DNA of 64,000 nucleotides from Peromyscus leucopus. Its lineage: Eukaryota; Chordata; Mammalia; Rodentia; Cricetidae. The stretch is taken from assembly GCF_004664715.2 (NCBI RefSeq), contig NC_051063.1, positions 69,426,518 to 69,490,517 of the forward strand, written 5' to 3'. Below are positions 11,801 to 24,807 of the stretch, piece after piece. Under the pieces are notes generated by a model that saw only the letters and a list, made by a program, of their open reading frames with translations, was not told where the DNA came from and made no database searches. Position 1 is the stretch's first letter. Every line of letters begins with the position of its first letter. A program made the position numbers and the translations under genes.

Positions 11801-14800
11801 AAAAGTCTGACCCTGGAACCCACATGGTAGTAGGAGAGAACCCGCTCCTACAAGGTGTCCTCTGGCCTCCACGGGTTGATGGTTACATCAGGTTGGCCTG
11901 TGGGCGGGTCTGTGAGGGATTGCGTGTCAGACTGAAAAACACAGGGAAGAAAGCAAGCATTGCCTTTTTCCTTCCACTGACCTTCAGTCCCACTGGTGAG
12001 CTCATCCACCCTGTTGCTACTGCTGCTGCTGCTGCTGCTAATTCCTTCCCTGATACTGGAACCAGCTTCTCTGGGCTTCTAATGTGAACTGAAGATTAGT
12101 GGCTCTTTAGGTATCCAGCCTTATCTGCCGAGCAACTACTGGCCTCTCAGCTTCTCTGGTATGAGAATGGCATTGCTGGACTACTCTGAACACACTCTGA
12201 AGCCAATCTAATAAGCCCCCTACTAGTATATGTTCATCCTATTGGTTCTGTTCGTCTAGAGGGCCCTGACTAATACAGTCCCCCGGAGGCTCAAGTGGCC
12301 TCCAGATGGTGGCACTGTTTTATGAAGCAATTGAGGAAGTGAGTCACTGAGTGTGGGCCTTGAGGTTTGCTAGCTTAGATTCACTTCCGGTCTTCCCTCT
12401 GCTTCCTGACTTTGGGTGTAGGAGATGCAGCATGACCTTATGCTGCGGCTGAGCCTTCCCTACCATGTTGGACTGTAGTCTTTCTTAAGCTGTAATACAA
12501 AATAAGTCCTTCCTCCCTTAAGTGGCCATTTGTTAGGTGCTCACTCAGAGCAGGGAGCAAAGAAACTTGTCCAATGCCCAAGGCAGAACTTGGTGGAACA
12601 TGGAGGCAGGAACTAAGAGCAGTCGGTGGGTGACAGGAGCCTGAGGTAGACAAGAATGCAGCTCTCCAGGAGACAATGCAACTGGTCCTTACAAGTCAAG
12701 GAAATAACAACTGATCATGATGGACTCTGGTAAGCATAGGCAGATATACCATGGAAGGGCACACTTCTCAATCCAAATAATAAAACAGTGCCGTTCCAGG
12801 AAAGGCCAACACATTCAACAAAATAACATAGCATTCCATGTGTGTGAAAGCACATGGGCACGTATGTGTGTGTGGAGGCCAGAGGCCAGGGTCAGGAATC
12901 TTCCTCTGGCTCTCCACCCTGGTTTTTGTTTTTGAGATAGGGTCTCTCACTGAACCTGGAGCTTTCCCATTTTGGTGGACTGGCCTGCCAGGAAGCCGAG
13001 GGGATCCTCCTGGGCGCTCTTCCCCAGTGCTGAGATTATAGCTGTGGAATTGCCCCATGCTTTTTACCTGCATGCTGCGGATGGAACTCAGGTCCTTGGG
13101 GTTGTGTGCAAACATCTCACCACCCATTTCATCTTCCCAGCCCTGGTGCTGAGTTTCTTGGCTGCTAGTCACTGTCACAGTGGTCTGCATCAGCCTCTCC
13201 TTTTTCCTTAGCCTCTGCCTTGTCCTTGTTCTGCAGGCCCAGTGAGTACCCCAGCTCACTCAACCCCCCAAATTCTCTAATACTAAAGACAGCTGTTTCA
13301 GAATGACAGATATTGGGGTACAAGAGAAGAAAATCATCTCATTTTGGTGCATGCTATGATTTCTTTTCATACCCTTCTGACATAAATTTTATAGTTTATG
13401 TCTTTAGTCTCCTCCTCCATCTTCTTGACACATGGTCTTCCTGCGTAGCCCAGAACTCAAGCTCTGGATTCTCCAGCCCCCACCTACCAACTACTGAGAC
13501 AACAGGGCATGCACCAGCAAGTCCAGCCCATTTTCTAATTATTGTTTTTACATTTTAACGATTTATTTATTCTTATCTTATGTGCATTGGTATTTTGCTT
13601 GCATGCATGTCTGTATGAGGGTATCAGATCCTCTGGAACTGGAGTTATAGACAGTTGTGAATTGTCATGTGGGTGCTGGGAATTGAACCCAGGTGCTCAG
13701 GAAGAGCAGCCAGTGCTCTTAACCACTGAGCCATCTCTCCAGCCTGCGCCATTTTATAATTCTTTAAGACCGTTTTCAGCTTTTCAAGTACTCTAAAGTG
13801 TAGAAAATACATACTCATGGGCACACATGTGGTTCTGACTGCTTGCCATGGCCCCAAAGGACATGCAGTAAACTTTGGTTTCTCATCAGGACTGGATGGA
13901 GGTGCTCTATGGCTATGTATGTGACCTTAACTGTTCTACTTTTGACATTAGAAAACATGAAATTAATTTTAGTAATATCTGGTATACTTAAAATACCATT
14001 CAATGAGTAGTGAATATAAAAAAATTATAATAAATCTAAAAAAGTTAAAGAAATACTTGACACTCATACTTGTGTGCCAAGCCTGCTGTAACAGAGCACT
14101 GGTTTGTCGCTACATGCTTGGAGCAAAAAAAATTCATTTTCTCATAGTACTAGGGACTCGAAGTCCAAGACCAAAGCTTCCTTCTGTCTGTGTCTTCACA
14201 TGGTTGTCCTTCTGTGGATGCGGAGTCCCAGTCTTCTTTTTGATGAGGATGGCAAGCAGACTGGACTAGCATCTATCCTAATGATCTCAATTTGCCTTAG
14301 TTAGCACTTAGAAGACACTGTTTCCAGTCCGCTCACATTCTAAGCTCCCAGGAACAGTTTTCACATACAGATTTTGGGAGGATACAATCTAACCTATAAA
14401 AATACTTATTTATTTGGTAAAGTACCTGACACAAAAGCATGAGGACCTGACTCAGATTCCCATGAACTCACATGAGCCCCACAACCAATAAAACTGGATG
14501 TGGTGCTGTGTACATGTAATCCTAGGCCTGGGGAAGTTGAGACAGGTGCTTCCTGGGTAGCCAGTCTAGTCAAACTGGTAAGTTCTAGTTTGGTGAGAGA
14601 CGCTGTTTCAAAAAACATGATGGACTGCCTCCTGTGAGGAACACTATCTAGGCTGACCTTTGACCTTTACACACATGGCACATATGTGCATACAAAGTAA
14701 GTCCCAGAGCTACAGTGTGAACTGCATACTGCTGACATACCTCAGCTTGGACTGCCTGCACTGAAAGGCCCTGTGGCCCAAACGTGGTCTGTGATTCAGT

Positions 14801-17800
14801 CCCGGACAGCACAGACAAATCCTGCCCAACTCAACGTTTGCAAGTTGTTTCCTCTTGCTGGTGCCAACCTTCTCTGAGGGGCTTCTTCTTGACCATGACC
14901 CTCCTTCATGTTCCCAATGGATACATCACAGGCTGACTATCACCTGTGATCCAATTGTGACTATTTTATAACTTAAGTTCAGGGTGAAGGGAGGACAGGT
15001 GTGTCTCTGGCCCCCATAAACATCAAAATCCTTAGTCCTCAGCAATGGCCTTGGCTGCTTGTCTTATTCCAATTCTTTTAGGAGAGGTGCCCGAGTTACC
15101 TTCCGTCACTGTGATAAACACTCTGGCCAAGAGCAACATGGGGAGGAAGGTTTCATTTCACCCTGTGGTTTGCAGTCCATCATCCAGGAAGTCAGAGCAG
15201 GAACCTGGAGGCAGGAACTGAAGCAGAGGCCATGGAGGAGGGCTGCTTAGTGGCTTGCTCTTCATGGCTTGCTCAGTTTGCTTTTTCATACAGCCCAGGA
15301 CCACCTGCCCAGGGATGGCCCCACCCACAGTGGGCTAGGCCCTTCCCCATCAATCATCAATCAGGAAAATTCCCCACAGGTTTGCCTACAGCCCAATCTT
15401 ATGGAGACATTTTCTCAAAGAAGGTGCCCTCTTTTCAGATGACTCTAACCTGTGTCAAGTTGACGAAAACAAAACAACACCACAACAAAACAATCAGGAC
15501 AACAGGCATGAAGAATGTCCATTCTAAATGACTACCATGTGTTCCCATCTATAGCTCAGACCTGTTTCCCAAAGGAAAGTGGGTCAAAATCTTGAATAGT
15601 CTGTCAAACTGTCAGCATCTCCACTGTGGCCTCTCCCCAATCCCTGCCCTCACAGGACACTGGGACCCGTTCTGCAGCACTTTTCCAATATAGTCCTGCC
15701 TTCCAAGATCCCTCAAATGGAAGAAAGATACTCAATCAAAGAGAGGCCAGATGAACACCAGAGCCAAGATCTCTTAGATAGAAGCAGCTCTTGTCCCTAT
15801 CTCTAGCTGTGAGGAGTTATACCATTAGCTAACAGGCATGGACACTTTTCTTAGAAATTAACTGCTTTACGTGCCATCAGCACACTTACCTAGAACTCAT
15901 CTTTCCTGATCAAATGCTGTGGTGCATGGTGGGAGCAGGCTCCCCTCATGCTGTCCTATCCCCCTAGGCACTTGCCCAGCCCTGGAAGGTCTGTATGGCC
16001 ATGTGATTTGCCTCAGCAGATGACAAGAGCAGAAGCAGTTCAGGGAAACTCCCCCTCTTATTCCATCTTTGGCTACATCCCCCTGAGCAGAAAGAATCTC
16101 AGCCTTCCTGGGCTTAGTGCAGGCGGATGGCCACATAGTCTGAGCAGAAGTGGACCAGTGTTGTTGGGAGCTCTGGAAAGTTCCAGATCAAAACTCCAGA
16201 ATATTCATGGTCCATTCCAGCCTACGTAAAAGATAATGACTTCCTAGAACACATCCTGCTTGCTGATTGTGAGGATGAACCCTTTGCTGCCAGCGAATTA
16301 CCCAGGCACTTCTCGCCCTACGCTCTGGAGTTCTCTCCAGCACCTGCATTGTGTAGTTTCATGTGGATGGGCGGCTTGGTTCCTTTTTAACATTCTGGTG
16401 GAAATGTCACAGGCACTCAGAAGTGGCTTTCCAATCTTCTTGTTTTATCAATACAACTGGAATGGCAGCTGGGAACACAGCCCTTCCAAGCTCTCTCTGA
16501 CTCAAGGTCAGCCAATGGAATACGTCACCACGGTCTTCTTTCTGTTTCCACAACGTAGGGACATCTGAGGACAGTCCTACCAGCTTTCCTTTCTTGTCTA
16601 CACTAGTTTGTCACATGGATTCTTTAATTTTTTTTTTTTAAACCGGGATTTTGAACCTCAGTGCTATTGACATTCTGGGCTGGATGTTCTCTGTGTTGGG
16701 GACACTCTGTGCATTATGGGAAGCTCAGACTCAGCCACAGATTTCTAGTGATACTGGTTCTCACTCATGACAGCAGATGTCCTTGCAGATTGCAGTTGGA
16801 TACCAACGTTCTAAATTGATTGCATTATTTTTTGCCCCTTCACATGTGATTTTTTTTTAGATGAACTATTGTTGTATAGAAAAAGTTATCAGGTTATCTT
16901 TCATCAAAACAAAACAAACAACACCAAACAAAAGACTCCCCTTCTTGTGTCTCTCATTGCTGAAGGCCAATGGTCCTGTTGAAAATGAGCCGCTCCCATG
17001 GCAGGAAGTGCTGATAACTGCTGAGAATTCATTTGTTTGGTCAGCTAGTCTCTACCCAGCACAAGGCAGCCACTGCTCTGGGCATTAGGCATGCTGGGGA
17101 ATGAACAAGCGAGGTTTCTTTTTCTACTGCTCGTAGCCTCTTTGGTGGGTCACCACAGAAGCAGGCATGTAAACCTCTTGGAGCAAATTAAAATAAGTAT
17201 TCCAAAGGAAGATGGAGGGTGGCTTAGGGGTGAGGAGGAGATGACATTTAGGCTGAACTGGAAAGGAAAGAGCTGTGGGGTGAGCAATAGATAGCTATTA
17301 GGCAGAGCAGGGAGGCTGGTGTACTCCAGACTCCAGCAAGGCTAGAACATGGAGTAAGGTGGAGGGTGGAAGAGAGGAAGACGAAGTCAGAGAAACTGTA
17401 GGCTTTAAGGCCCTCCAGAGCTGTGCTGCTGCTCACAGAGATCTTGATTATGGCTACCCATGGAGGCACCTGCGACTCAGACTTGGTGGACCCTTGGTGT
17501 CCTTGGGCCTCCTGCCTTGGCTCTCTATGCAGGCCTCTTTGCACCCTGGTACAACACAAAGCCACAGGTTCAGGCAAAATCCACTGTGTTTCTCTAGCAA
17601 TTTGCGAAGAAACAAAGTGCCCTTAGTCAAGTAAAGGGAGATGAGTCGAGGCCCACTGGTGAAAACTTCCCATCTCTACGTTCTGTTCTACCACAGGGCC
17701 AAGCCACCTTCCAAGTGGCCTGAGTGGGGGAATGTGGCCTTTTCCTGGTGTTATGAATGATAGGCAGCATAGGTCTGTCATCCTAGTTGCTCAGAACACT

Positions 17801-20800
17801 GAAGCAGGAGGGTCACAAGTTCAAATTCAGCCTGGGAAACTTAGTGAGAAGGTCTTTTGAAATAAAAAGGTTAACAGAAGGAATAGACATGTACCTTCAT
17901 GACAAAGCACTTATTTAGCATGGGTGAGGCCCTAGGTTCAATTCTCAGCAACACACATACATATACCATGCAAAAAGAAGACATACTATTACTTCAGATA
18001 CAGAGAGAATCCTGAGCTTGTGTTCACAAAGAGTCTACTAAATGATCACTTTTAATAGGGTTTGGTTCCTGTGAAGGATGACAAAGGGGCAGTGTCCTTC
18101 TGTGCAACAGAGGTGCTGCTGTGGGTAGAAATGCATTCTAGAAAGACACTTGCAGTCCTAAGCTTCATATGAAAATAGGCGTAGGCGTTTCAGACATAGT
18201 TCAGCTCTCTGGAGCAGGGTGGGCTCCCTGCCAGGCCAGTGCCTAGTGTCCTCACAGGAGAAGGAATGTAGACACAGACACACTGTGAGCATGAGGAGAA
18301 CACAGACAACAGGGTGATGGGTCAGCAAGGCAGCAAGTGCCAACAACTGCCCACCATGCCTGCCATAAGCCACAGGCATAAAGCGTGTAGTCCAGGAGGC
18401 CTTCAGAGAGAGCATGGGCTAACTTACACCCGGATTCCAGGCTAACGCTCCAGGCATTGAAAGGTGATCTATTTATACTGTTCAAAGTGTTCTCTCAAGA
18501 CAGTCGTAGGAAACAAAACACCAGTTCCTCTTGGGATCCTGCTGGAGTGACACTGAACAGCTTTGATATGACTAAAAACTTCAGTGGAACCCCAGAAGGA
18601 GCTTGGAAGTCATTTTGGTTTTATGAATTTTTTAAGCCAGAGTGGTGAGTCCTTATATAACGACTACACATCTGGCCACAAGGACAGGGACGAAGTATAC
18701 GACTGTATGACGGCTGATGGAAATGATGGCAGCTTTCCCTTAGCAGAAGTCACTTGAATATATCATTTTTGTTTATGCCAATTAATCTACAAACTGCCAA
18801 GGTGGAACAAAGCCTGTCTCATCACAGGGTTAATTTTTCAGTGACCACAGAAACATGCAAGATTCCAAAGGCATACACCAGTTCCAAGCACCCACATATA
18901 TCCAAGTCACTCTCCCAAACCGGGTTCCCCAAGTAAGAGCTATTAAAATAGCTGGATGTCTTCAGGCCTTACTATCCACAGAGGATCTAAAAGAGCTATT
19001 GATTTTTTTTTTTTAATAGAAAGATTTCTCCTAAGTACAAGCTGGAGGAACATGCATAAAATACTTCTGCACACAGTATGTAACATATCTCTGGTTCTGC
19101 CAACATCATGTGTTAAGAATGGCGCTTCCAGTGCTGTAGGGGGCGTGTGCGAAAAAGAGACCGAGGGACAGCGTGTGTCTTACCTTGCCTTTGTCAAAGT
19201 AGTGGATGATTTCTTGGTAGAGCTGCTCCTTCAGCTGTCCTTGAGTTGTCGCCTGGAACCCGTCCCGCTGAGTGAGGTGGGCTGCACACACGTCCTCTGA
19301 CCACTGAGGCAAAAACGAGGAACGGACAATGCTGAGACAGGGGCATGTTCAATAATACCACTGAGCACCAAGGCAGGCATTGAGTGTGTGTATGAGACTG
19401 TGATTCACGGGACCCAGGTCTGCTGTCACTTGACTGCCAGGGTCTGGGAATGCCAGGGGTGCAACCTGCCTCTGGAGGGCCCAGGAAAGACAGATGGGAA
19501 GGCAGAGCCAGATATGCCCAGTAGAAGACCCCTGCAAAGCATGGGCTCCCAAGCCTGCAAAGCATGGCCTCCCAAGTTTGCGTGCAGCTTCATAGTAGCT
19601 GGGGGTTATAGTATAACCAGGTGCTTGGTGACTGTCTTCAGTGGACAACTAGAGCTTTTTCTCCTTGGTCAGAAGTCACTCAAAACCTTAACAGACAGTG
19701 AGTGTGGATCACAGGTCATCCAGAAAGGAACTCCATAGGCTACCAAGATCCGTAGGGAGGGAGAGGAATCTCTTCACCACCAGCTGTGGGTACCATTGCT
19801 GCCTGGCACAGGCTCCATCAGAGATTGCAGAAGGGCTGGCCAGTTTTTGTGTGAATTGATGAGGTACCAGAGTGGAGGCTAAGGCTATTAGACAGGCAAA
19901 CCATGTGAACGTCTCAATGTGAACTTAACAAACCAGCATGGTTGTTATGGGCTTCAGTAACAATGAGCAACTACTACTTTTTTTTTTTTTGGTTTTTCGA
20001 GACAGGGTTTCTCTGTGTAGCTTTGCGCCTTTCCTGGAACTCACTTGGTAGCCCAGGCTGGCCTCAAACTCACAGAGATCCGCCTGGCTCTGCCTCCCGA
20101 GTGCTGGGATTAAAGGCGTGCGCCACCACCGCCTGGCTAGAAACTACTTCTTGAGGTCCTTCCATGTGCCTATGGGTCAAAGACGGGTCAGGAGCCTCAC
20201 CCATAGAAGTCAACCAAAGACTGTGATCACACAAGTGCGTCATTGACCATAGTAACCCTGAAGAAGATTCCATAGACACCTAAGGGTAGGAGGTGTGACT
20301 TTGCATGAGGTGGCCTGAGAGGCTCAGAGGAGGGTACAGTAGGAATGGACTTCTCAGGTGGACCTGCAAGGTGACCTTGCATTAAGGCAGGACAGCGAAG
20401 GTATTACAAAGAAGCAATTGACTCCCAAGTCATAGTTTCCAAACAAATATGGGTGGGATGTCCCAGTGAACTCAGTGCTAGAGTTAAACCATGGGACCAG
20501 CCGTGATGGCACTTGTCAGGAGCACAGCAGTCAAGGGGAGCAGGGCAAGGAGTAGGGGCCTGGGTGGGGCTGTGACAGAGGACGAAGGGGCCAAGTGAAC
20601 TGGCCTGGTGAAATGGGAATGAGGTAGCAACACACCAGTGGATGCTTGTTCTCTGGCAAACATCCTTTCCAAAGCCCTGGGCAACCTCAAGCTCAACTCT
20701 GTACACCTGAAGGACTTATCCCTCGGACTGTTGGGTAGGAGCAGAAAGACCTCTATATGGTCCACAAGATGCTCAGATTAACAGTGGCCCTGTAGATCCC

Positions 20801-21820
20801 ACCGGCAAGCAAAACTGGAAACTCCGTTATCTGACTTGGGTCACAGTTGGCTGTGTTGGAAGTAGACTCGTGGATGTAAACGTAAAATTCTGGCGATTCT
20901 GACATGTATCTAGTAAGAACCAGAAAGTTCAGGTTTATTTTAATGATTTCGGATCATAAAAGCAACGTATTGAATGGTGATGGGGAAGTCCCCTGCACTG
21001 CCCACTTCAGTTTGCAAATGAATAAATTCACTGCTAATCTAAACACTCATGCTTTTAGTCATCCTTAGTTTTGATTAAAAAAAAAAAAACATGGTTAAAA
21101 AGAAAAGGACTGCATTGAAGAACCTTTTAGTTAACAGACACAACAATACAGACCATCTTGATAAGTAAGTTGATTAACCAGCATGAATTCACATTGATAA
21201 GAATATCAAACATATTTAGGGAAAAAAATCGCAAAATGTAATAGTTTAAAAATATGGAGGCAGATCATGTTGCATTTACCACCTAATTGGCAAATTTGGA
21301 GCCCAGTGGAAGAGATAATGCAATTGAGCCTATTGATTGAGGCCGTGGAACAAGTTATCACATGGCCTGTGACAAACCCATCTGTCCTCAATATATCCAA
21401 AGACTAAGCAAATGGTATGCTTATGCACATATATATACATATATATGGTTTACATTCATTCAGACTTGCAAAGTTTGTGTTCTAAGAATGTGAGCAGTCT
21501 GTCAGGCTGTTTTCATTTCCCTGGTGTGAACAACAAGATCTTCATATTTTGCAAAAATACCCTGCTACTGACATTTAGATTTCTAATAAATACAGACATT
21601 GGGCTTTACAAAAGGAAATGGCTGCTTCCAGAGGCACTCCCCAAAAATCTCTATCTTCAGAAATGTTATTCCTTGGGAGAGCTTTAGATGGCCACAAGAC
21701 AGGAGGTGTCCTTAGGCACCCAATCTCCAGGATTATGGAGGGGGGGCCAGAGGAAGCCAGCTCTTTGCCTTCTGCCTGCCAGGACTCTGCTCATCTCAGG
21801 CAAATGCTGCAGATCCACAT

Positions 21821-21879
<59 letters not shown>

Positions 21880-23865
21880 AAGACAGAGGCTGAAGGAGTC
21901 TGTCTGGTGTTTAATCTGTAACACTCTCCTCCTTGACTCCCATGACCCAACAAGCATCTCCTAATGCACATTTAAATGTAATTTTCTCTTGGAGTTATCT
22001 CTCTACTTCTGGTGTTGGAGGGGCAGGAGCTAGCCTAGATTTGTAAACAAGATTCCTTAACTAAGCACTCTAATGGTTCTTGTTTAGTACAGGAATTTCT
22101 GATCTTTTTATAAGCACGTCATGACAAAGATAATCAAAAGACTGGCTGAGATTCTCAAACATAAAACTTGAAGTTGCATAGCAGCTTCTCCATCTATTCA
22201 CCTGTTTATCCACATCTACTACCATCTACCTATGCATCCTCATAGCTTTCATCTATCCATCCGTCTATCCGTCCATCCATCCATCCGTCCATCCATCTAT
22301 CCTTCCATCCATCATCCATCCATCCATCTGTCCATCCATCCGTCCATCTATCCATCATCCATCAATCTTCCCCCATCCATTATCCAACATCCAGCCATCC
22401 ATGCATCTATCCCTCTCTCTTTCTCCACTTTCTTCCTCACATCCACCCGTCTACTTACTAATCCACCCAACCATCTGTGCTCCCACCTATTTTAGTCATT
22501 TTATGAGGATCTACACAGTATTATTAACTATTCTGGAATTTGCCATGGGAGACAACACAGACACATCAGCACAAGCAAAAGGCCAATGCCTTAGAGCGAG
22601 CTGAGTAATAAAGGAATCATCCGAAGTTGAAAGTTCTCATGCTGATCATTAGCAACACTCCTTAGACACTCAGCCAGCCGACACAGAAACTCTCAGCGTG
22701 GCCCGCTCTCCGGAAATGTCGATCGGCTTCCTCCCTCTGCCAGTGGGAGGAGGAGGATGACTTATCCTTCCTCCCGGCTGCTCTACCAGGGCCACTGCTT
22801 CTTATTGCTATTGTTCGCCATCCTTACTCAGTCCTGTCGGCACAAGTGCAGAGCTGTAGGACATCTGACTCACTGTCGCTTCACAGCCCACTGAAGGTTT
22901 GCAAAACTCGACACCTTGTTAAATCGGCTTTCAGCTGGGCTGACTCTGTAATCAGAGCACTTCTTGAATATTTTTTGTTTATGGCACTGACTGTAGCCAA
23001 TATCCATAAAAATCTCATGCCAGTGGTTTCCTAAAATTTGTCATGGAAAAGGAAAGTTCGGAATCAACTCAGAATGTATAAGAAGAGCCGCACAGACGTG
23101 TCCTGTGGTTTTATTACCTTCAGAAGCTTTGCGTGGAGAAGCAAGGTGTAAGCCGCTTCTGTGTAGTTATCACACTCCTTGTGCAGGTCACAGAGCTTGT
23201 ATAAGTACCTGGTGATGAAAGAAGGCTACATTCTAAGAGCGTCACAAGGTCATTTGTGTGGGGGACTGGGGGTGCTAAATTCAACATTCAACAGTAACTC
23301 ATGGCTATGCTTTCTTTTACTATGTTCATAATTCACAATGCCTTGAAAACTGTTGGTGTAGAAATCACTAAAAGAACTGACAGAAATAAATGTAATAATA
23401 ATAACACACACACATATACCAAACATATATAAATAAAAGCATATATTGACATACATATATGCAAATATATAATATTAAGTCATCTTTGTAGGAAAAAAAT
23501 GAATATATTATATAAAGGTAAGAATTTTATTTCAAGGGTCCTTATTTCTTTCATCTTCTCCAGTTTTATTCCTCAAACATTTGAAATGAGATCTAGACTG
23601 CATTTCTCTTGAGTCAAAATGCACACACACACACACACACACACACAAATCCATAAAGATCCAAATCCACAAGATAAAAAAACAAAAACAAAAAACCCAT
23701 GATGACAGCAAATGCGATCAAAAGGAATGTCTGTGCTGTGCGAAGAAAGGGATGCTCTTTACTATAAAGCCAGACACATTTTGGATCAAAGAGGCTGGTT
23801 GTTTTCCTAAGTTTATTATATTCATATGGTATGTTTTAAAAGGAAAAAAAAAAAAAGATAAGAGC

Positions 23866-23896
<31 letters not shown>

Positions 23897-24761
23897 GAAA
23901 AAAAAAAACCACACAAGTACACTCTGTGTAGTTAACAAACAGTCAAGCTTTCTGTCACGTAGATGCAAGGCTAACCTTGTTCTCTAAAGTGGTCCATCAC
24001 CTTGCTGACACTGACCACAGAATCTGAAAAGGGACATGAAATACAGTGCACCACTCTAAGAAAGTGCTTTGATCTCCCAGTGATGCTGGGGATCAAATCC
24101 AGGTCTTCCCCAAGCTCTATCAGTGGTCTGTGTCCTCACTATATCTTAAAACCAAAGAAAGAATCAAATCCAGCTGGCCACACAAAACATTTTTCTTTTC
24201 TGTGTGAAAAAGACAGGCATGTGGGAATAAGGTACTAGTTAAAGTAAGAGTGGACTGCAGAATTAGATTGTCTACTTTTGGGAACTTTATATTTCTCATT
24301 TGATCACATGATTGCTAGGAAACTTTAAATTTTGTAATATATCTTTTAAATTTTTTTTCCAGAAGGGCTACATTTGTTGATCAACAGGAATGGAAACCTT
24401 AAATAACCACGGAGTTTGGCTCCCTAGCTGCCTAAATGTTGCCCTCTTGGCCCAAACTTTACATAGGTATGGACACGCTATATAAGGGCTGAGAGCACAT
24501 CTGAGGCTCCACCAGATTTCGTCTCAAAATCACCCTGATTTTCTACAGAAGACTCTTCAAGGTACAAACCACTTGTTCACATGATTTGACACACAGTGAT
24601 GACAACATGCACAGAAAGGGTGTGGCCTACTACACACACAGGATGCTGGCCAGTGTGCCACATATGTACCTTATACACATCTCATAAGGGATTGCAGTGC
24701 ACACAGAGGATTCCAGCCAGCTCAGCCCATACATCCCTTATCTACATCTCACAGTGATTAC

Positions 24762-24807
<46 letters not shown>

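Noticed and set aside
12768..13259. 163-codon minus-strand ORF
   Set aside because: It runs through an antisense B4 SINE and is a translation of transposon sequence.
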